NCBI GenBank assembly: GCA_014896235.1
Contig: JADBKU010000004.1
Location: 1-64,000, forward strand
Direction of reading: 5' to 3'
Source of the DNA: a bacterium
GTDB taxonomy: Bacteria; Desulfobacterota; Binatia; Binatales; Binataceae
Length of the DNA: 64,000 bases
Each line of letters begins with the position of its first letter. Position 1 is the first letter of the stretch. Shown here piece after piece: positions 24,406 to 33,222 of this stretch. The notes under the pieces were generated by a model. It was not told where the DNA came from and ran no database searches. It was given only the letters and a program-made list of their open reading frames with translations. The position numbers and the translations under genes were made by a program.

Positions 24406-25809
24406 TCAACGGCCGCCCGCACGCATCGCGCGCGGCGTCGGATCGAGCTTGAAGCCGGCGATCTCGATTTGCTGCGCGTAGCTTGAACGGATTCCGGTGG
24501 AGCGGAACTCGCCGAGGATGCGGCCGTCGGGCCCGGTTCCGGTGCGCACGAACTCGAACAGGTCCTGCATCATGATGGTTTCGCCTTCCATCCCGCTGAC
24601 CTCGGAAATCTTCAGCAACTTGCGCGTACCGTCCGAAAGGCGGCTCACGTGCACGACGATATTGACGGCCGAGGCGATCTGCTGGCGCATCGCGCGCTGC
24701 GGGATCGAAAACCCGCCCAACAGCATCATCATCTCCAGCCGGCCGATCGATTCGCGCGGACTGTTGGCGTGAATCGTCGCGATCGAGCCGTCGTGGCCGG
24801 TGGACATCGCCTGCAGCATGTCGTAAACCTCGGCCCCGCGAACCTCGCCGACGATAATCCGGTCAGGCCGCATCCGCAGGCAGTTCTTCACCAAATCGCG
24901 CTGCGTGACTTCGCCTTTGCCCTCGAGATTCTGCGGACGGGTTTCGAGCCGGACCACGTGCGGCTGCTGCAACGACAGTTCGGCGGAATCCTCGATCGTC
25001 ACGATCCGCTCGTCCTCTGGAACGAACGCCGACAGGCAATTGAGCATCGTGGTTTTGCCCGAGCCGGTGCCGCCGCAAACGATGATGTTGAGGCGGGCGC
25101 GCACCAAGGCCCTGAGGAAATCGACGATTTCAGCCGTCAGGCTGCCCTTTTCGACCAGCGCCGCGATATCGTAGCGCCGCTTGCCGAAGCGCCGGATAGA
25201 CAGGGCCGGACCGTCGAGCGCGAGCGGCGGAATAATCGCGTTGATGCGCGAGCCGTCGCGCAAGCGCGCATCGACCATCGGCGAGGCTTCGTCCACGCGC
25301 CGGCCGACCTGCGAAACGATGCGGTCGATGATCAGCATCAGATGCTGATCGTCCTGAAAAGTGACATCAGTCGCGTGCAGCTTGCCGAACTTTTCGACGT
25401 AAACCTGATTGTGCCCGTTGACCAGGATGTCGGTGATGTCGTCGTCGTGAAGCAACGGTTCGAGCGGGCCGAGTCCGAGCAGCTCGTTTTTGATTTCGCT
25501 GACGAAGCGCGCGCGGTCCAGATCGGTGAACAGGCGCCCGTCCTGGTCGAGGGTTTCGTTGATCGCCGCCGTGACTTTCGCCGAAACCATCGCCGGTTCG
25601 AGCGCGTCAAGCTTCGACACGTCGAGCGTTTCCATCAGGCGGTTGTGCACGCGCAGCTTGAGCCGGCGCAGTCCCTCGGCCACCTCGTCGCGCTTGCGCT
25701 GCGGCGCGCCGCCGATCAGCGAACCGGCGGGCGTCTCCGGAAGCGCCGCGCCCGGAGCGTTTTTGGACAGACGATCGACCAGTCTCATACGGATTTCCTT
25801 TGCGCGCAT
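24406..25809 (-). CDS. cpaF: Tad pilus assembly ATPase CpaF/TadA
   Basis: A 467-residue secretion ATPase of the GspE superfamily. The N-domain (about residues 1-170) is followed by Walker [17 protein letters not shown], the Asp box, Walker B near [16 protein letters not shown] and the His box [16 protein letters not shown]. It powers polymerisation of Flp pilin. Placed between tadZ and tadB with gaps of 27 and 24 bases, it is clearly part of one operon. Confidence 0.95.
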   Translation of the reverse strand: MRAKEIRMRLVDRLSKNAPGAALPETPAGSLIGGAPQRKRDEVAEGLRRLKLRVHNRLMETLDVSKLDALEPAMVSAKVTAAINETLDQDGRLFTDLDRARFVSEIKNELLGLGPLEPLLHDDDITDILVNGHNQVYVEKFGKLHATDVTFQDDQHLMLIIDRIVSQVGRRVDEASPMVDARLRDGSRINAIIPPLALDGPALSIRRFGKRRYDIAALVEKGSLTAEIVDFLRALVRARLNIIVCGGTGSGKTTMLNCLSAFVPEDERIVTIEDSAELSLQQPHVVRLETRPQNLEGKGEVTQRDLVKNCLRMRPDRIIVGEVRGAEVYDMLQAMSTGHDGSIATIHANSPRESIGRLEMMMLLGGFSIPQRAMRQQIASAVNIVVHVSRLSDGTRKLLKISEVSGMEGETIMMQDLFEFVRTGTGPDGRILGEFRSTGIRSSYAQQIEIAGFKLDPTPRAMRAGGR

Positions 25810-25836
25810 GGGCCGCGCGCGTCACGCTTCAACCGT

Positions 25837-27048
25837 TCAGGCCTGCGCGGGGGCCGCCCCAAACCACCGCGACCACAACCCCCTGGCGACAGGCTCGGGC
25901 TCGCCGCGCGTCGCGAGCCGCCGCGCCAGATCGGCGCTCGCCCGCGCCAGCGGACCATTCGGCGCGACCTGCCAAATGTCCTGGGCCCGCAATTGCGCCC
26001 GCTGGAGCGTGCGCTCGTCGCGCGGAATCCGCGCATAAAACGGCGCGTCCAACGCCGCGGCGACGGCGGCTTCGCCGATTTGATGCTGGGCGTCGGCGCG
26101 ATTCAACACGAAATGCGGAGCCGTGAAGCGCAATCGCAAGCGCTCGAAAAAGTCGCGAAAGCGGCGCGCCTTGGCGACCGAAACGAGCGACTGCTCCATC
26201 ACGTACAAAACCGCTTCCGAGCGCTCCCACGCCGCGATCGAATTTTCATCGACGCGCTTGCCGCAATCGACGACGACGTAATCGAACAACTCCGCCATCA
26301 GGTCGAGCACCGCGCCGACGGCCAGATCGGAGACCCGCTCGCCGTCCTCGAAACGGCGCGGCGCCGCAAGCAGGTACGCGCCGGACGGATGCTTGCAGAG
26401 CGCGGATTCGAGCCGAATCGAATCGAGCATCCGCACATGCTCGACCAGCGATGCGATCGTCTGCGCCGGCTCAAGATTCAAAAAGATATTTTGACTGCCC
26501 TTCTGGAAATCCAGATCGACGACTGCGGCGACCTTGTCGAGCGAATACACGAGCGCCAGCGCAAGACCGCCTGCCACCGTCGTCACGCCGGCGCCGCCGC
26601 TCAGGCTCGCGACCGAAATAACCGCGCCGCGCCGCCGGTTGCGCCGGTAGCGCTCCTCGCTGATCTTCATCAAAACGCGAGTCACGGCGTCCGTTTCGAG
26701 CGGCGCGAACAAAATCTCTTCGGCGCCCGCATGCAGCGCGAGCCGCATCAGCGCCGCCGACCGCTCGCTCAGAATCGCCACCAGCCGCGGTCCGGGCTTA
26801 CGTTCAGCCTGGGCCTGCAAAAACGCGAGCGGTTCCGCTTCGTTGCCGCTGAAAAGCGTCATCACCACGTCAGGCGCGACGGCGCCGTCGCCATACTGAT
26901 GAAAATCGCGTTCGCTCAGCTCCAGCAGCGGCTCCTGGATTTCAGCGAGCGCCGCGGCCGCGAGCGCCCGGCGCTCCAAATCGTCGCCAACCAGCACGAC
27001 ACTTAATTTGTCGCGCCGTTCCAAACCCTTTGCGCTTTTTGCCGTCAC
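25837..27048 (-). CDS. cpaE: Tad pilus localisation protein TadZ/CpaE
   Basis: The 403-residue protein pairs an N-terminal receiver-like domain (about 1-125, LSVVLVGDDLERRALAAAAL) with a MinD/ParA-like domain. The P-loop reads SLSGGAGVTTVAGG: the position of the catalytic lysine in KGGxGKT is Val, as in the TadZ group of atypical ParA proteins that bind ATP and mark the assembly site at the pole. AVVDLDFQKGSQ and VVDCGKRV correspond to later switch motifs. The start is a GTG. Confidence 0.88.
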   Translation of the reverse strand: MTAKSAKGLERRDKLSVVLVGDDLERRALAAAALAEIQEPLLELSERDFHQYGDGAVAPDVVMTLFSGNEAEPLAFLQAQAERKPGPRLVAILSERSAALMRLALHAGAEEILFAPLETDAVTRVLMKISEERYRRNRRRGAVISVASLSGGAGVTTVAGGLALALVYSLDKVAAVVDLDFQKGSQNIFLNLEPAQTIASLVEHVRMLDSIRLESALCKHPSGAYLLAAPRRFEDGERVSDLAVGAVLDLMAELFDYVVVDCGKRVDENSIAAWERSEAVLYVMEQSLVSVAKARRFRDFFERLRLRFTAPHFVLNRADAQHQIGEAAVAAALDAPFYARIPRDERTLQRAQLRAQDIWQVAPNGPLARASADLARRLATRGEPEPVARGLWSRWFGAAPAQA

Positions 27049-27121
27049 GTCGATCCGCCCTCCCTCGCACGCGGACCGGCGACCCGTCGCCGCCGATCCG
27101 CTCCCCGGCCGCGCCAGCGCA

Positions 27122-27301
27122 TCAGGTAGCGGTCAAATAAGAATCGACGGAACTGACCAGCGACTTGATGTCGTTGCCCATGGTCTCATACGCGATGAAC
27201 ACCACTATCGCGATCGCCGCAAGAATCAGCGCATACTCAGTCATCGTCTGACCTTTAGCGAGCTTGCGCACCCGTTCGTACATCTTAATGATTCTGTTCA
27301 C
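27122..27301 (-). CDS. flp: Flp-type pilin
   Basis: Starting at the GTG at 27301, which has an AAGGAG site seven bases away, the product is 59 residues. It carries the type IVb prepilin signature KGQTMTEYALILAAIAIVVF: cleavage after the Gly leaves Glu at +5 and Tyr at +6, as in Flp pilins. The hydrophobic stretch forms the filament core. An internal ATG at 27283 is an alternative start. It is the first gene of the Tad operon, 73 bases before tadZ. No prepilin peptidase gene is present in the window. Confidence 0.92.
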   Translation of the reverse strand: MNRIIKMYERVRKLAKGQTMTEYALILAAIAIVVFIAYETMGNDIKSLVSSVDSYLTAT

Positions 27302-27423
27302 CTTCTCTCTCCTTTTCTCCCTGCATTCCGCGCCGCGCCGTGAGCGGCGCCTCGCCGCCGCTTCTGAACGCTTCATCCGCCATCCGGCGCCAGCGAACTA
27401 GTATTCGAATTGGCATTCCGCCA

Positions 27424-27445
27424 GGCCGTCAAATTTTTGACGGCC
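27424..27445. repeat. Perfect inverted repeat upstream of flp
   Basis: GGCCGTCAAA-TT-TTTGACGGCC: ten-base arms that are exact complements around two bases, followed by another GTCAAAA half-copy. The two-base loop favours a protein-binding operator over an RNA hairpin. It lies about 120 bases before the flp start and so could control pilus expression. Confidence 0.65.
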
Positions 27446-27735
27446 GTCAAAATATCTTCAGCCGACAAAACTACTGACTAAAGTGAAATCATGTTAATTT
27501 CGGCCACGCCGCATTGTTGAGAATGGTTAATGCAGCGTCCATGCCAGTCGCTCACGTTTCCGGTTTAATGCGCTGTATTGTGGTTTAACGGCTGAATAAA
27601 ACTGGATCGCGCGACCTCGCTCCAAAGATGCCTCAAAATGACACGGCATAGAGTCCGTACCAGACACGACTGAACAGTCATTCGCGGCGATGCGGATAAA
27701 AGCGGGCTACGCTCGTCTTACAGCGCGGATGTGAG

Positions 27736-27764
27736 TTGATTTACGCAAAGCTTTGCTATTTTAA
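27736..27764 (+). promoter_or_regulatory. Candidate promoter with palindrome in its spacer, upstream of the putative lipoprotein gene
   Basis: TTGATT (27736-27741) resembles a -35 box, and TATTTTAA (27757-27764) a weak -10. Between them lies the perfect 12-base palindrome GCAAAGCTTTGC (27745-27756), in a place where a bound repressor would block polymerase. Box quality is modest. Confidence 0.35.
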
Positions 27765-27836
27765 GCTCCGACCTCGCGCGCAAATCCGCCGTCTGTCAAT
27801 TTCAACTCAAAGGGAGGGCGCGACGCGCCAATCAAG

Positions 27837-28754
27837 ATGAACCGTTTTCATAGCGCGGCCAGGCCGCGTTTGCTCCGTCGCGGCGGGTTTAGATATTTCG
27901 CTTTGGCAATCGGCGTAATCTTCGCATCGGCCTGTTGCGCCGGATGCGCCAACAGCGCGCTCGCGGCCGCGCGCGCGCAACTCCAGGCGGGAGATTTGGT
28001 TGAAGCTCATCGCAATCTGGAGGCGGCCCGCCGCTCCTCCAACCTGTCGCAACAGGAATTACGTGAAATCGATGACGATCTTTGCTTTACCGAATATCGA
28101 ATCGGGCCGCCCGAATATTCGATCGCGCGCGAACGCGCGACCTGCGGCGAGGCCACGAAGTTGAGCGGCAGCCGTAGCGGCCCAGTCGTCACGAAGCTGG
28201 ACCAGCAGGAACATGATGCCGCGGCGGCCGAGTTCGCCAGTGCGCTCAAGGCGGGAGATTTGACCCGCGCCGATCAGGCGATAATTGATTACCAACATTA
28301 TCCCGGCGCGGATACGGCGGCGGTGGCCGAATGGTCTAGCCAACTGCGCCGCGCCTCCGTCCGACAATTCGCTTTGTCCTCGCGGCGCCGGCGCAAGGAG
28401 CTAGCGCCCGCGATCGCCGCGATGGAGCGCCGCTATCCCGAGATGAGAAAAATGAACGACGCGGCGTTCGCGCGCTGGGTGATGCGCAATGCGACGGTGG
28501 ACGGCGAACCGATGGTCAGCGCGGTCAGCGTCGGCCATAACGCGATACGCCTCGATGTGGCGGAGCGCAGCCTTTCCGCCGTTCGCTTCAACCTGAATCG
28601 GTTCGCCAGGATCAATGACGCGATGATCGCGCGCTGCCGATGCGACGGCCATACGGCGATTGATGTCGAAGGTTCTGGATTGCCCGCCTATCTTTTGCGC
28701 CTCGATCCGCAGACGCGCCAGTCGGAGGTGGTGGTTATGCCGCAACCGCGCTAG
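27837..28754 (+). CDS. Uncharacterised exported protein, probable lipoprotein
   Basis: I do not recognise the family. The 305 residues open with basic residues and a hydrophobic segment (FALAIGVIFASACCAGC) whose end, CAGC, resembles a lipobox, followed by repeated Ala/Gln-rich helices. A TPR-like feel is seen in ARAQLQAGDLVEAHRNLEAARR and again in FASALKAGDLTRADQAIID. The last 90 residues look beta-rich and contain CRC. GGAGGG lies about 18 bases before the ATG, too far unless a short GCGC-GAC-GCGC hairpin between them brings it close. It runs toward the sialidase-like gene. Confidence 0.65.
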   Translation: MNRFHSAARPRLLRRGGFRYFALAIGVIFASACCAGCANSALAAARAQLQAGDLVEAHRNLEAARRSSNLSQQELREIDDDLCFTEYRIGPPEYSIARERATCGEATKLSGSRSGPVVTKLDQQEHDAAAAEFASALKAGDLTRADQAIIDYQHYPGADTAAVAEWSSQLRRASVRQFALSSRRRRKELAPAIAAMERRYPEMRKMNDAAFARWVMRNATVDGEPMVSAVSVGHNAIRLDVAERSLSAVRFNLNRFARINDAMIARCRCDGHTAIDVEGSGLPAYLLRLDPQTRQSEVVVMPQPR

Positions 28755-28782
28755 CGCGATGGTCCCAATCGCCACGCCGCTA

Positions 28783-30555
28783 CTAAAAACGATTAGCCAT
28801 CACATTCGGATTGCCGAACGTGTTGCTCGCGTAACTGTCGATCAAACCGGCCGCGACGCCGGTCCCGTCGACGCTCACCGTATCGTACGCGCCCATATAA
28901 TTCGGAGCGACCATGATGTCCTGGCCGACCAGAGACGGGAAATTTACCGGAGTCACTTTGAAATTTCTGAAAGTCGCGCCGCCATTTACTGACATAGCGC
29001 AAAATCGGTCGATCAAAAAATTGTTGTTGTCACGGCGGCGATCGTAAAAACAGATGCCGATTTTTCCGGTTTTGTCGGTGTTCATCGCCGGCTCGAATTG
29101 ATCGGTGTACGGAAACCGGCCGCCCTCCGGATTATTGTTGACGCGCATCGGCGACGACCAATCGACGCCGCCGTTCGACGACTGCGCGAACATCACGTCC
29201 GCCATTCCATAAAGCCCGGTCGTCGTGAGCGCATCCTTGACGCTGTAGGTAGCATTCGCCCACGCCAGATAAACGACGCCACCGTTCTTTTTGCCTTGTC
29301 CAATCGCCAACGAGGGCGCCTCATTGGACGCGATGAAACCCTGGATTTCCGCACCGTCGCCGATCGCCACCACGTTTGCGACTGTGACCGGCACGCTGAA
29401 AGTGGCGCCCGAATCGGTCGAGCGCGCGATTTTGATCGCGCGCGCCGTCGGATCCAATCCATTGACGCCCATCGCCTCCCACGCCACGTAAACCACGCCG
29501 CCCGGACCCACGGCCACCTGCGGCCAAACGTCGGATGCATAGGGGTTGTTTTGATCCGCGCAAACCTGATCGACGACCACCGGCTGGTTGCTCCAGGCGC
29601 CGCCGCCGTCATTGGACGCGACCAATTCGATCGCATAGCGAGGAATCGGTTGCCCGTACTGATCCCTGCCGCACACCGAGCCGGAATAATCTATATCGGC
29701 GAAAACCAGATACAGGTTTCCCGAATTGGCGCGATCGACCGCGAGTTTATCCTGGCCAATGATATCGGTCAGCGAACTCTTGAGGACCGCCGGCGCCGGG
29801 GCCGTGAATGTGGCGCCGCCGTCGCTCGATTGAGCGACAGCCACGCCGATCTGGTTATTCAGGCTGTCATACCAGATTGCCGAATAATAAAAGTCATTCA
29901 AATTGGCGCAAACGATCGACGGATTGCCCATCACCGCCTGCCACGAATTCGACGGCGGCGTTGGCGTCTGCTGGTAACTGAACGTGATTCCATGATTCGA
30001 CGATCGCGAATAGCCAATAGCGCTCGTGCCTGCACCGCCGAGCATCGTGCGAATCTCGCTGCCGGTGTCGTTGAACGCCACCACCGCGTTCGCGCCGCAC
30101 CATGCGTTCGCCGTTTCGTTCTGAGTAAAGCCGGTGAAGCGGGTCGCGCCGAGTGTGATATCGGATATTTGCCGCGGAGCGAATGCCAACGGGCCGAAGG
30201 CGCCCGCAATCAAACCGTTGAATGAAAGACTCGAGGCAATTTCCTCGCGGCTGCGCGCCGCGTCAAGATTTCTCAGGAGCGGCCGGATTGTACTCCATCG
30301 GCGCGACAGCGCGAGCAGATTGCCGACCGCGCCATCCAGGCCGCGATTTTTGGAATTGGGATTGGCGGCAAAAGCATGAAGATTGGACGCGAGCGAATCG
30401 AAAACCGCGAGCCGCGATGTTCCGGCGCCTTGCGCGCCAGCGACGCCGCTTAATCCGAAAGCTGCAATCGCAATCGCGAGCAGCGACCCGACCGCAAAGC
30501 CGCGCGGTTTTCCGCTTAGCTTCGGTTCGTTCCCGCGATTCGATCTCGCGCGCAC
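28783..30555 (-). CDS. Secreted sialidase-like (BNR-repeat) beta-propeller protein
   Basis: The 590-residue protein has a signal peptide (core VGSLLAIAIAAFGLSGVAGA, cleavage near residue 42). It then has several Asp-box/BNR motifs of the S-x-D-x-G-x-x-(F/W) type: SSDGGATF, STDSGATF, SSNGGVDW and SVNGGATF. These fold as blades of a sialidase-type propeller. Catalytic residues of true sialidases (Arg triad, Tyr-Glu pair) were not recognised, so enzymatic activity is unproven; binding of surface glycans is equally possible. The gene is monocistronic, facing the putative lipoprotein gene with 28 bases between stops. Confidence 0.78.
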   Translation of the reverse strand: MRARSNRGNEPKLSGKPRGFAVGSLLAIAIAAFGLSGVAGAQGAGTSRLAVFDSLASNLHAFAANPNSKNRGLDGAVGNLLALSRRWSTIRPLLRNLDAARSREEIASSLSFNGLIAGAFGPLAFAPRQISDITLGATRFTGFTQNETANAWCGANAVVAFNDTGSEIRTMLGGAGTSAIGYSRSSNHGITFSYQQTPTPPSNSWQAVMGNPSIVCANLNDFYYSAIWYDSLNNQIGVAVAQSSDGGATFTAPAPAVLKSSLTDIIGQDKLAVDRANSGNLYLVFADIDYSGSVCGRDQYGQPIPRYAIELVASNDGGGAWSNQPVVVDQVCADQNNPYASDVWPQVAVGPGGVVYVAWEAMGVNGLDPTARAIKIARSTDSGATFSVPVTVANVVAIGDGAEIQGFIASNEAPSLAIGQGKKNGGVVYLAWANATYSVKDALTTTGLYGMADVMFAQSSNGGVDWSSPMRVNNNPEGGRFPYTDQFEPAMNTDKTGKIGICFYDRRRDNNNFLIDRFCAMSVNGGATFRNFKVTPVNFPSLVGQDIMVAPNYMGAYDTVSVDGTGVAAGLIDSYASNTFGNPNVMANRF

Positions 30556-30860
30556 GGAGAGGAAGCATTTTCAAGACCGATGCCATAGGGCTAATGCATG
30601 GCTTGCAAACCCTATTCGGCGGAAATTTTCCCGCAACGGCAGGCAAGATAATGAAGGCCGGCCGCCGGAAGTTCGCGTTCGACTCGCACGGCGAGCCGAA
30701 AAATTAGATCAAATGGCAAATTATGGCCGCCGCAATTTTGTCGGCGGCATCGCGAGGCGCGAGAATTTCGCGGAATCGATCAAAATTCCGTGTTCGCTAA
30801 TAACGAAAGAAATGCGCGCCATGCGCGCGTTTCCTTGATTTGTAAGCCGCGACTCCGGCG

Positions 30861-30881
30861 CTATTCATAACCGATGAATAG
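30861..30881 (-). terminator. Hairpin directly after the candidate small gene
   Basis: CTATTCAT-AACCG-ATGAATAG: perfect eight-base arms around five bases, flanked by GC-rich partial pairing. On the minus strand it begins eight bases after the stop of the 30889-31089 ORF. No strong T-run follows, so it may act as a terminator or a 3' stabilising hairpin. Confidence 0.45.
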
Positions 30882-30888
30882 CCGGCGT

Positions 30889-31089
30889 TTACTCGTAAGT
30901 CGGGCTGTTTTCCTGAAAGTTGCGATCGACCGATCTTCGCGGCCGGCCGATTCGCTGAGGAGCAATCGAGGCGGGGGTTCGCCGCCACGACGCGAACACC
31001 CGGCGAATCAAGCCGGATGCGGCGCCGGAGCCCTCGCGCACAACCGCCAGCTCATGCTCGTTGATGCTCGAACCTTTGGATGTTTCCAT
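30889..31089 (-). CDS. Candidate small gene of 66 residues, unknown
   Basis: The ORF from the ATG at 31089 (METSKGSSINEHELAVV...) has a GGGGAGGG ribosome-binding site seven bases upstream. It is preceded by a hairpin in its leader and followed by another just after the stop. The product is rich in Arg and Ser, with a segment SGLIRRVFASWRRTPAS that would be an amphipathic basic helix; no signal peptide or known motif is seen. The signals around it are better than the protein itself, so it could also be part of a small RNA. I do not assign a function. Confidence 0.35.
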   Translation of the reverse strand: METSKGSSINEHELAVVREGSGAASGLIRRVFASWRRTPASIAPQRIGRPRRSVDRNFQENSPTYE

Positions 31090-31107
31090 CGGTTCGCCCT
31101 CCCCTTG

Positions 31108-31132
31108 CGCCACCGTACATTTGGCGGTGGCG
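31108..31132 (-). promoter_or_regulatory. Leader hairpin upstream of the candidate small gene
   Basis: CGCCACCG and CGGTGGCG are perfect eight-base arms around nine bases. On the minus strand this strong stem ends a few bases before the GGGGAGGG ribosome-binding site of the 66-residue ORF, a place where RNA structure can control translation. Confidence 0.4.
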
Positions 31133-31363
31133 GCGCGGGAGAAAAATGAGCATTCGCCATGCCAGACAGCTTTGTCCAGCTATCGCATCCACATATCGTC
31201 CTTTTTCGATTATCCTATTCAGTTTCTCTAAATGATGTTGCAGCTGTGGAACAGGCCGCGCACGTTCCTTCTATTTCAGAATGCTACAAATTGACGGATT
31301 GGCGCATGTCAGACGATTAGAGCATGGAATCGGACAAATCTTGGGCCATTTCGTCGCCGATGA

Positions 31364-32185
31364 TTACTTGCGCGCGGCAAAGGGGCGATCGCGCTCGCTG
31401 AGCGCTTCCTTAAGCCCGCGCTCCCGGCTCGCTTTCATCCATTGCTTAACGGTGTCGGTCTGATGCGCGAGGCAGTCGAGATCCGCCGCCGACTGTTCGA
31501 GCGCGCGAATTCCCTGCACGTCGAGCCATCGATTTACGGCAGCCTTATGCAGCGCGAGCAGCTCCACCGGCACCAACGCGACCCGGCGCGCATACGCGAG
31601 AGTCTCGTCATCGAGCCGATCTTTCGGAACCACCCGATTCACCAGATGGCATTCGAGCGCCTCTTTAGCGCTCATCAGGTCGCCGGTGAAAAAATATTCC
31701 TTGGTCTTGCGCGGCCCAATCAACACCGGCCACATCGAAAGCGTGGGCAGAATTCCGAGTGCGCGGCCCGCGGGATGGCCGAACTGGGCGTCTTCGCTGG
31801 CGAAAACGATGTCGCAATGACCGGCAAGCTCCGTCGCTCCAGCAAGGCAATAGCCATGCACCTGCGCGATTGTCGGCTTGCCCAGCGACCACAGCCGCTG
31901 CCATCGTTCGACCAATTTGTGCAGATTGATCCGGTCGCTGCTGACGGTGAACCCTGAGCCGGGTTGTTGCGTGCCCTGCAAATCATAACCCGCGCAGAAC
32001 GCCCGGCCGGCGCCGCGGATGATGAGCACGCTGAGGTCGCGCGCCGCCTCGAATTCGTCAAGCGCCTGGTCGAATTCGCTCAGCAGTTTCGGCGAGAGCG
32101 CGTTCAGCTTCTCGGGCCGGTTCAGCGTAAGCCGGCAGATCTTATCTTCGACTTTTTCAACCAGTAGCGTTTCAAATTCAGCCAT
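31364..32185 (-). CDS. Enoyl-CoA hydratase/isomerase (crotonase) family protein
   Basis: A 273-residue crotonase fold with the oxyanion-hole segments RGAGRAFCAGYDLQG (near residue 60) and VHGYCLAGATELAGHCDIVFAS (near 110). In classical hydratases a catalytic Glu follows in GxPE; here the stretch reads FGHPAGRALGILP, so that Glu is missing. The protein may therefore be an isomerase, a thioesterase-like member or another crotonase. It follows the alpha/beta hydrolase gene after 59 bases. Confidence 0.85.
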   Translation of the reverse strand: MAEFETLLVEKVEDKICRLTLNRPEKLNALSPKLLSEFDQALDEFEAARDLSVLIIRGAGRAFCAGYDLQGTQQPGSGFTVSSDRINLHKLVERWQRLWSLGKPTIAQVHGYCLAGATELAGHCDIVFASEDAQFGHPAGRALGILPTLSMWPVLIGPRKTKEYFFTGDLMSAKEALECHLVNRVVPKDRLDDETLAYARRVALVPVELLALHKAAVNRWLDVQGIRALEQSAADLDCLAHQTDTVKQWMKASRERGLKEALSERDRPFAARK

Positions 32186-32244
32186 CGCGGTCTCTCCTCA
32201 CCCAATCTCAAAATGGTTGCTATGCGGTTTCGCCTTTAGCCGCT

Positions 32245-33066
32245 TCAGTGTCGAGCGAGAAAATCGCCGGGCGCCTCGGCGCTTTCCTCCGGCGCTTCCC
32301 AGAAAAACAGGTGCCCCGCGCCTTCGATTGAATGGATTTTCGAGCCGGGAATCCCGCGATGGAGCAGATCCGAGTTGGCGGCAGGCACGATCGGATCGGC
32401 GCTGCCCGTGATCACCATCGTGGGCGCTTTAATTCGTCCCAGACGGGCAAAGCTGTCAAACGCCGCGATCGCTTCCCACTGGCGGCGGTAGGAATGAAGC
32501 GGCGTCGCCGGATACGCCGACATCTCCTTGATCCGCTCGTCGATAATCCTTTGTCCCATCGGCGACGCGACGAAGGCCGGACTGCAACACGCCTCAAGCA
32601 TCCGCCGCGCCTGCTGGGCAAGCGGTTCGTCCGGATTCGGCGCGAGCGCGGCGGTCGCTTCGGGCGGCGCGAGAACGGAGTTGGCGAAACCGCAGTTGGT
32701 GCATCCGAGGATTAACCCGCGCAGGCGCTCAGGATGGTGAAGCGCGAACTCCTGCGCGATCATTCCGCCCATCGAAATTCCATAGACATGCGCCCTGGCG
32801 ACTCCAGCGTCATCAAGCACAGCGACGACATCGTCCGCCATATCCGGCAGCGTCCATGGACGGTCGGGATGGTCGCTTTCGCCAGTTCCCCGGTTGTCAA
32901 TCAGGATGGTGCTGAAGCGCCTGGAAATCGCGGAGATGAAAGGCTCGCCCCAGGTCCGCGACGAGCCACTGTAGCCCATTATCAGAGCCAGAGGATCGCC
33001 TTGGCCGCGAACCTCGTAACGGATTTTTGTGCCGTCGCGGCCTTTGCAAAATCGAGCATTCGCCAT
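32245..33066 (-). CDS. Alpha/beta hydrolase
   Basis: A 273-residue hydrolase with MGYSGSSRTWG (oxyanion hole), the nucleophile elbow YGISMGGMIAQEFALHHP near residue 97, the acid in GSADPIVP and the histidine in IEGAGHLFFWEAPEE. The layout resembles 3-oxoadipate enol-lactonase-like enzymes, but the substrate is not defined. It precedes the crotonase gene and is probably cotranscribed with it. The PHA operon terminator lies upstream. Confidence 0.88.
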   Translation of the reverse strand: MANARFCKGRDGTKIRYEVRGQGDPLALIMGYSGSSRTWGEPFISAISRRFSTILIDNRGTGESDHPDRPWTLPDMADDVVAVLDDAGVARAHVYGISMGGMIAQEFALHHPERLRGLILGCTNCGFANSVLAPPEATAALAPNPDEPLAQQARRMLEACCSPAFVASPMGQRIIDERIKEMSAYPATPLHSYRRQWEAIAAFDSFARLGRIKAPTMVITGSADPIVPAANSDLLHRGIPGSKIHSIEGAGHLFFWEAPEESAEAPGDFLARH

Positions 33067-33222
33067 TTTTTCACCTCTCGCGTGAAGGGTTTGCGCCCTG
33101 TTCCGGACAGGTCAAGAAATGGCGCCTTCGGCCGCCGTACGGCAAGCGCGATATGCGACAGATGGTCGCCAACCATCGATCCACGGCGCGGCGCAAGCTG
33201 CCGGTCGCGGTTGAAACAAAAA

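Larger units (their letters stand above)
27302..27836. other. Divergent control region between flp and a putative lipoprotein gene
   Basis: A 535-base gene-free stretch, less GC-rich than its surroundings, feeding the Tad operon leftward and the 27837 gene rightward. It contains a perfect ten-base inverted repeat (27424-27445), a 12-base palindrome within a candidate rightward promoter (27736-27764) and two copies of GGTTTAA near 27,560-27,590. No sigma-54 promoter of the TGGCAC-N5-TTGC type was recognised despite the nearby activator gene. Confidence 0.6.
30556..31363. other. Gene-poor stretch upstream of the sialidase-like gene
   Basis: About 800 bases with no recognised gene and lower GC than the flanks, especially 31,140-31,370. 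ORFs on the plus strand here look like chance reading. The only supported content is a candidate 66-residue gene on the minus strand (30889-31089) framed by two hairpins, listed separately. The promoter of the sialidase-like gene must lie in 30,556-30,850. Confidence 0.5.

Noticed and set aside
24649-27006. A 785-codon plus-strand ORF across cpaF and tadZ
   Set aside because: It lies fully antisense to two well-supported Tad genes and its product is Arg/Gln/His-rich with no motifs, as expected for a GC-rich shadow frame.
30383-30838. Plus-strand ORF near the start of the sialidase-like gene
   Set aside because: It overlaps the signal-peptide end of that gene and continues into gene-poor DNA without motifs.
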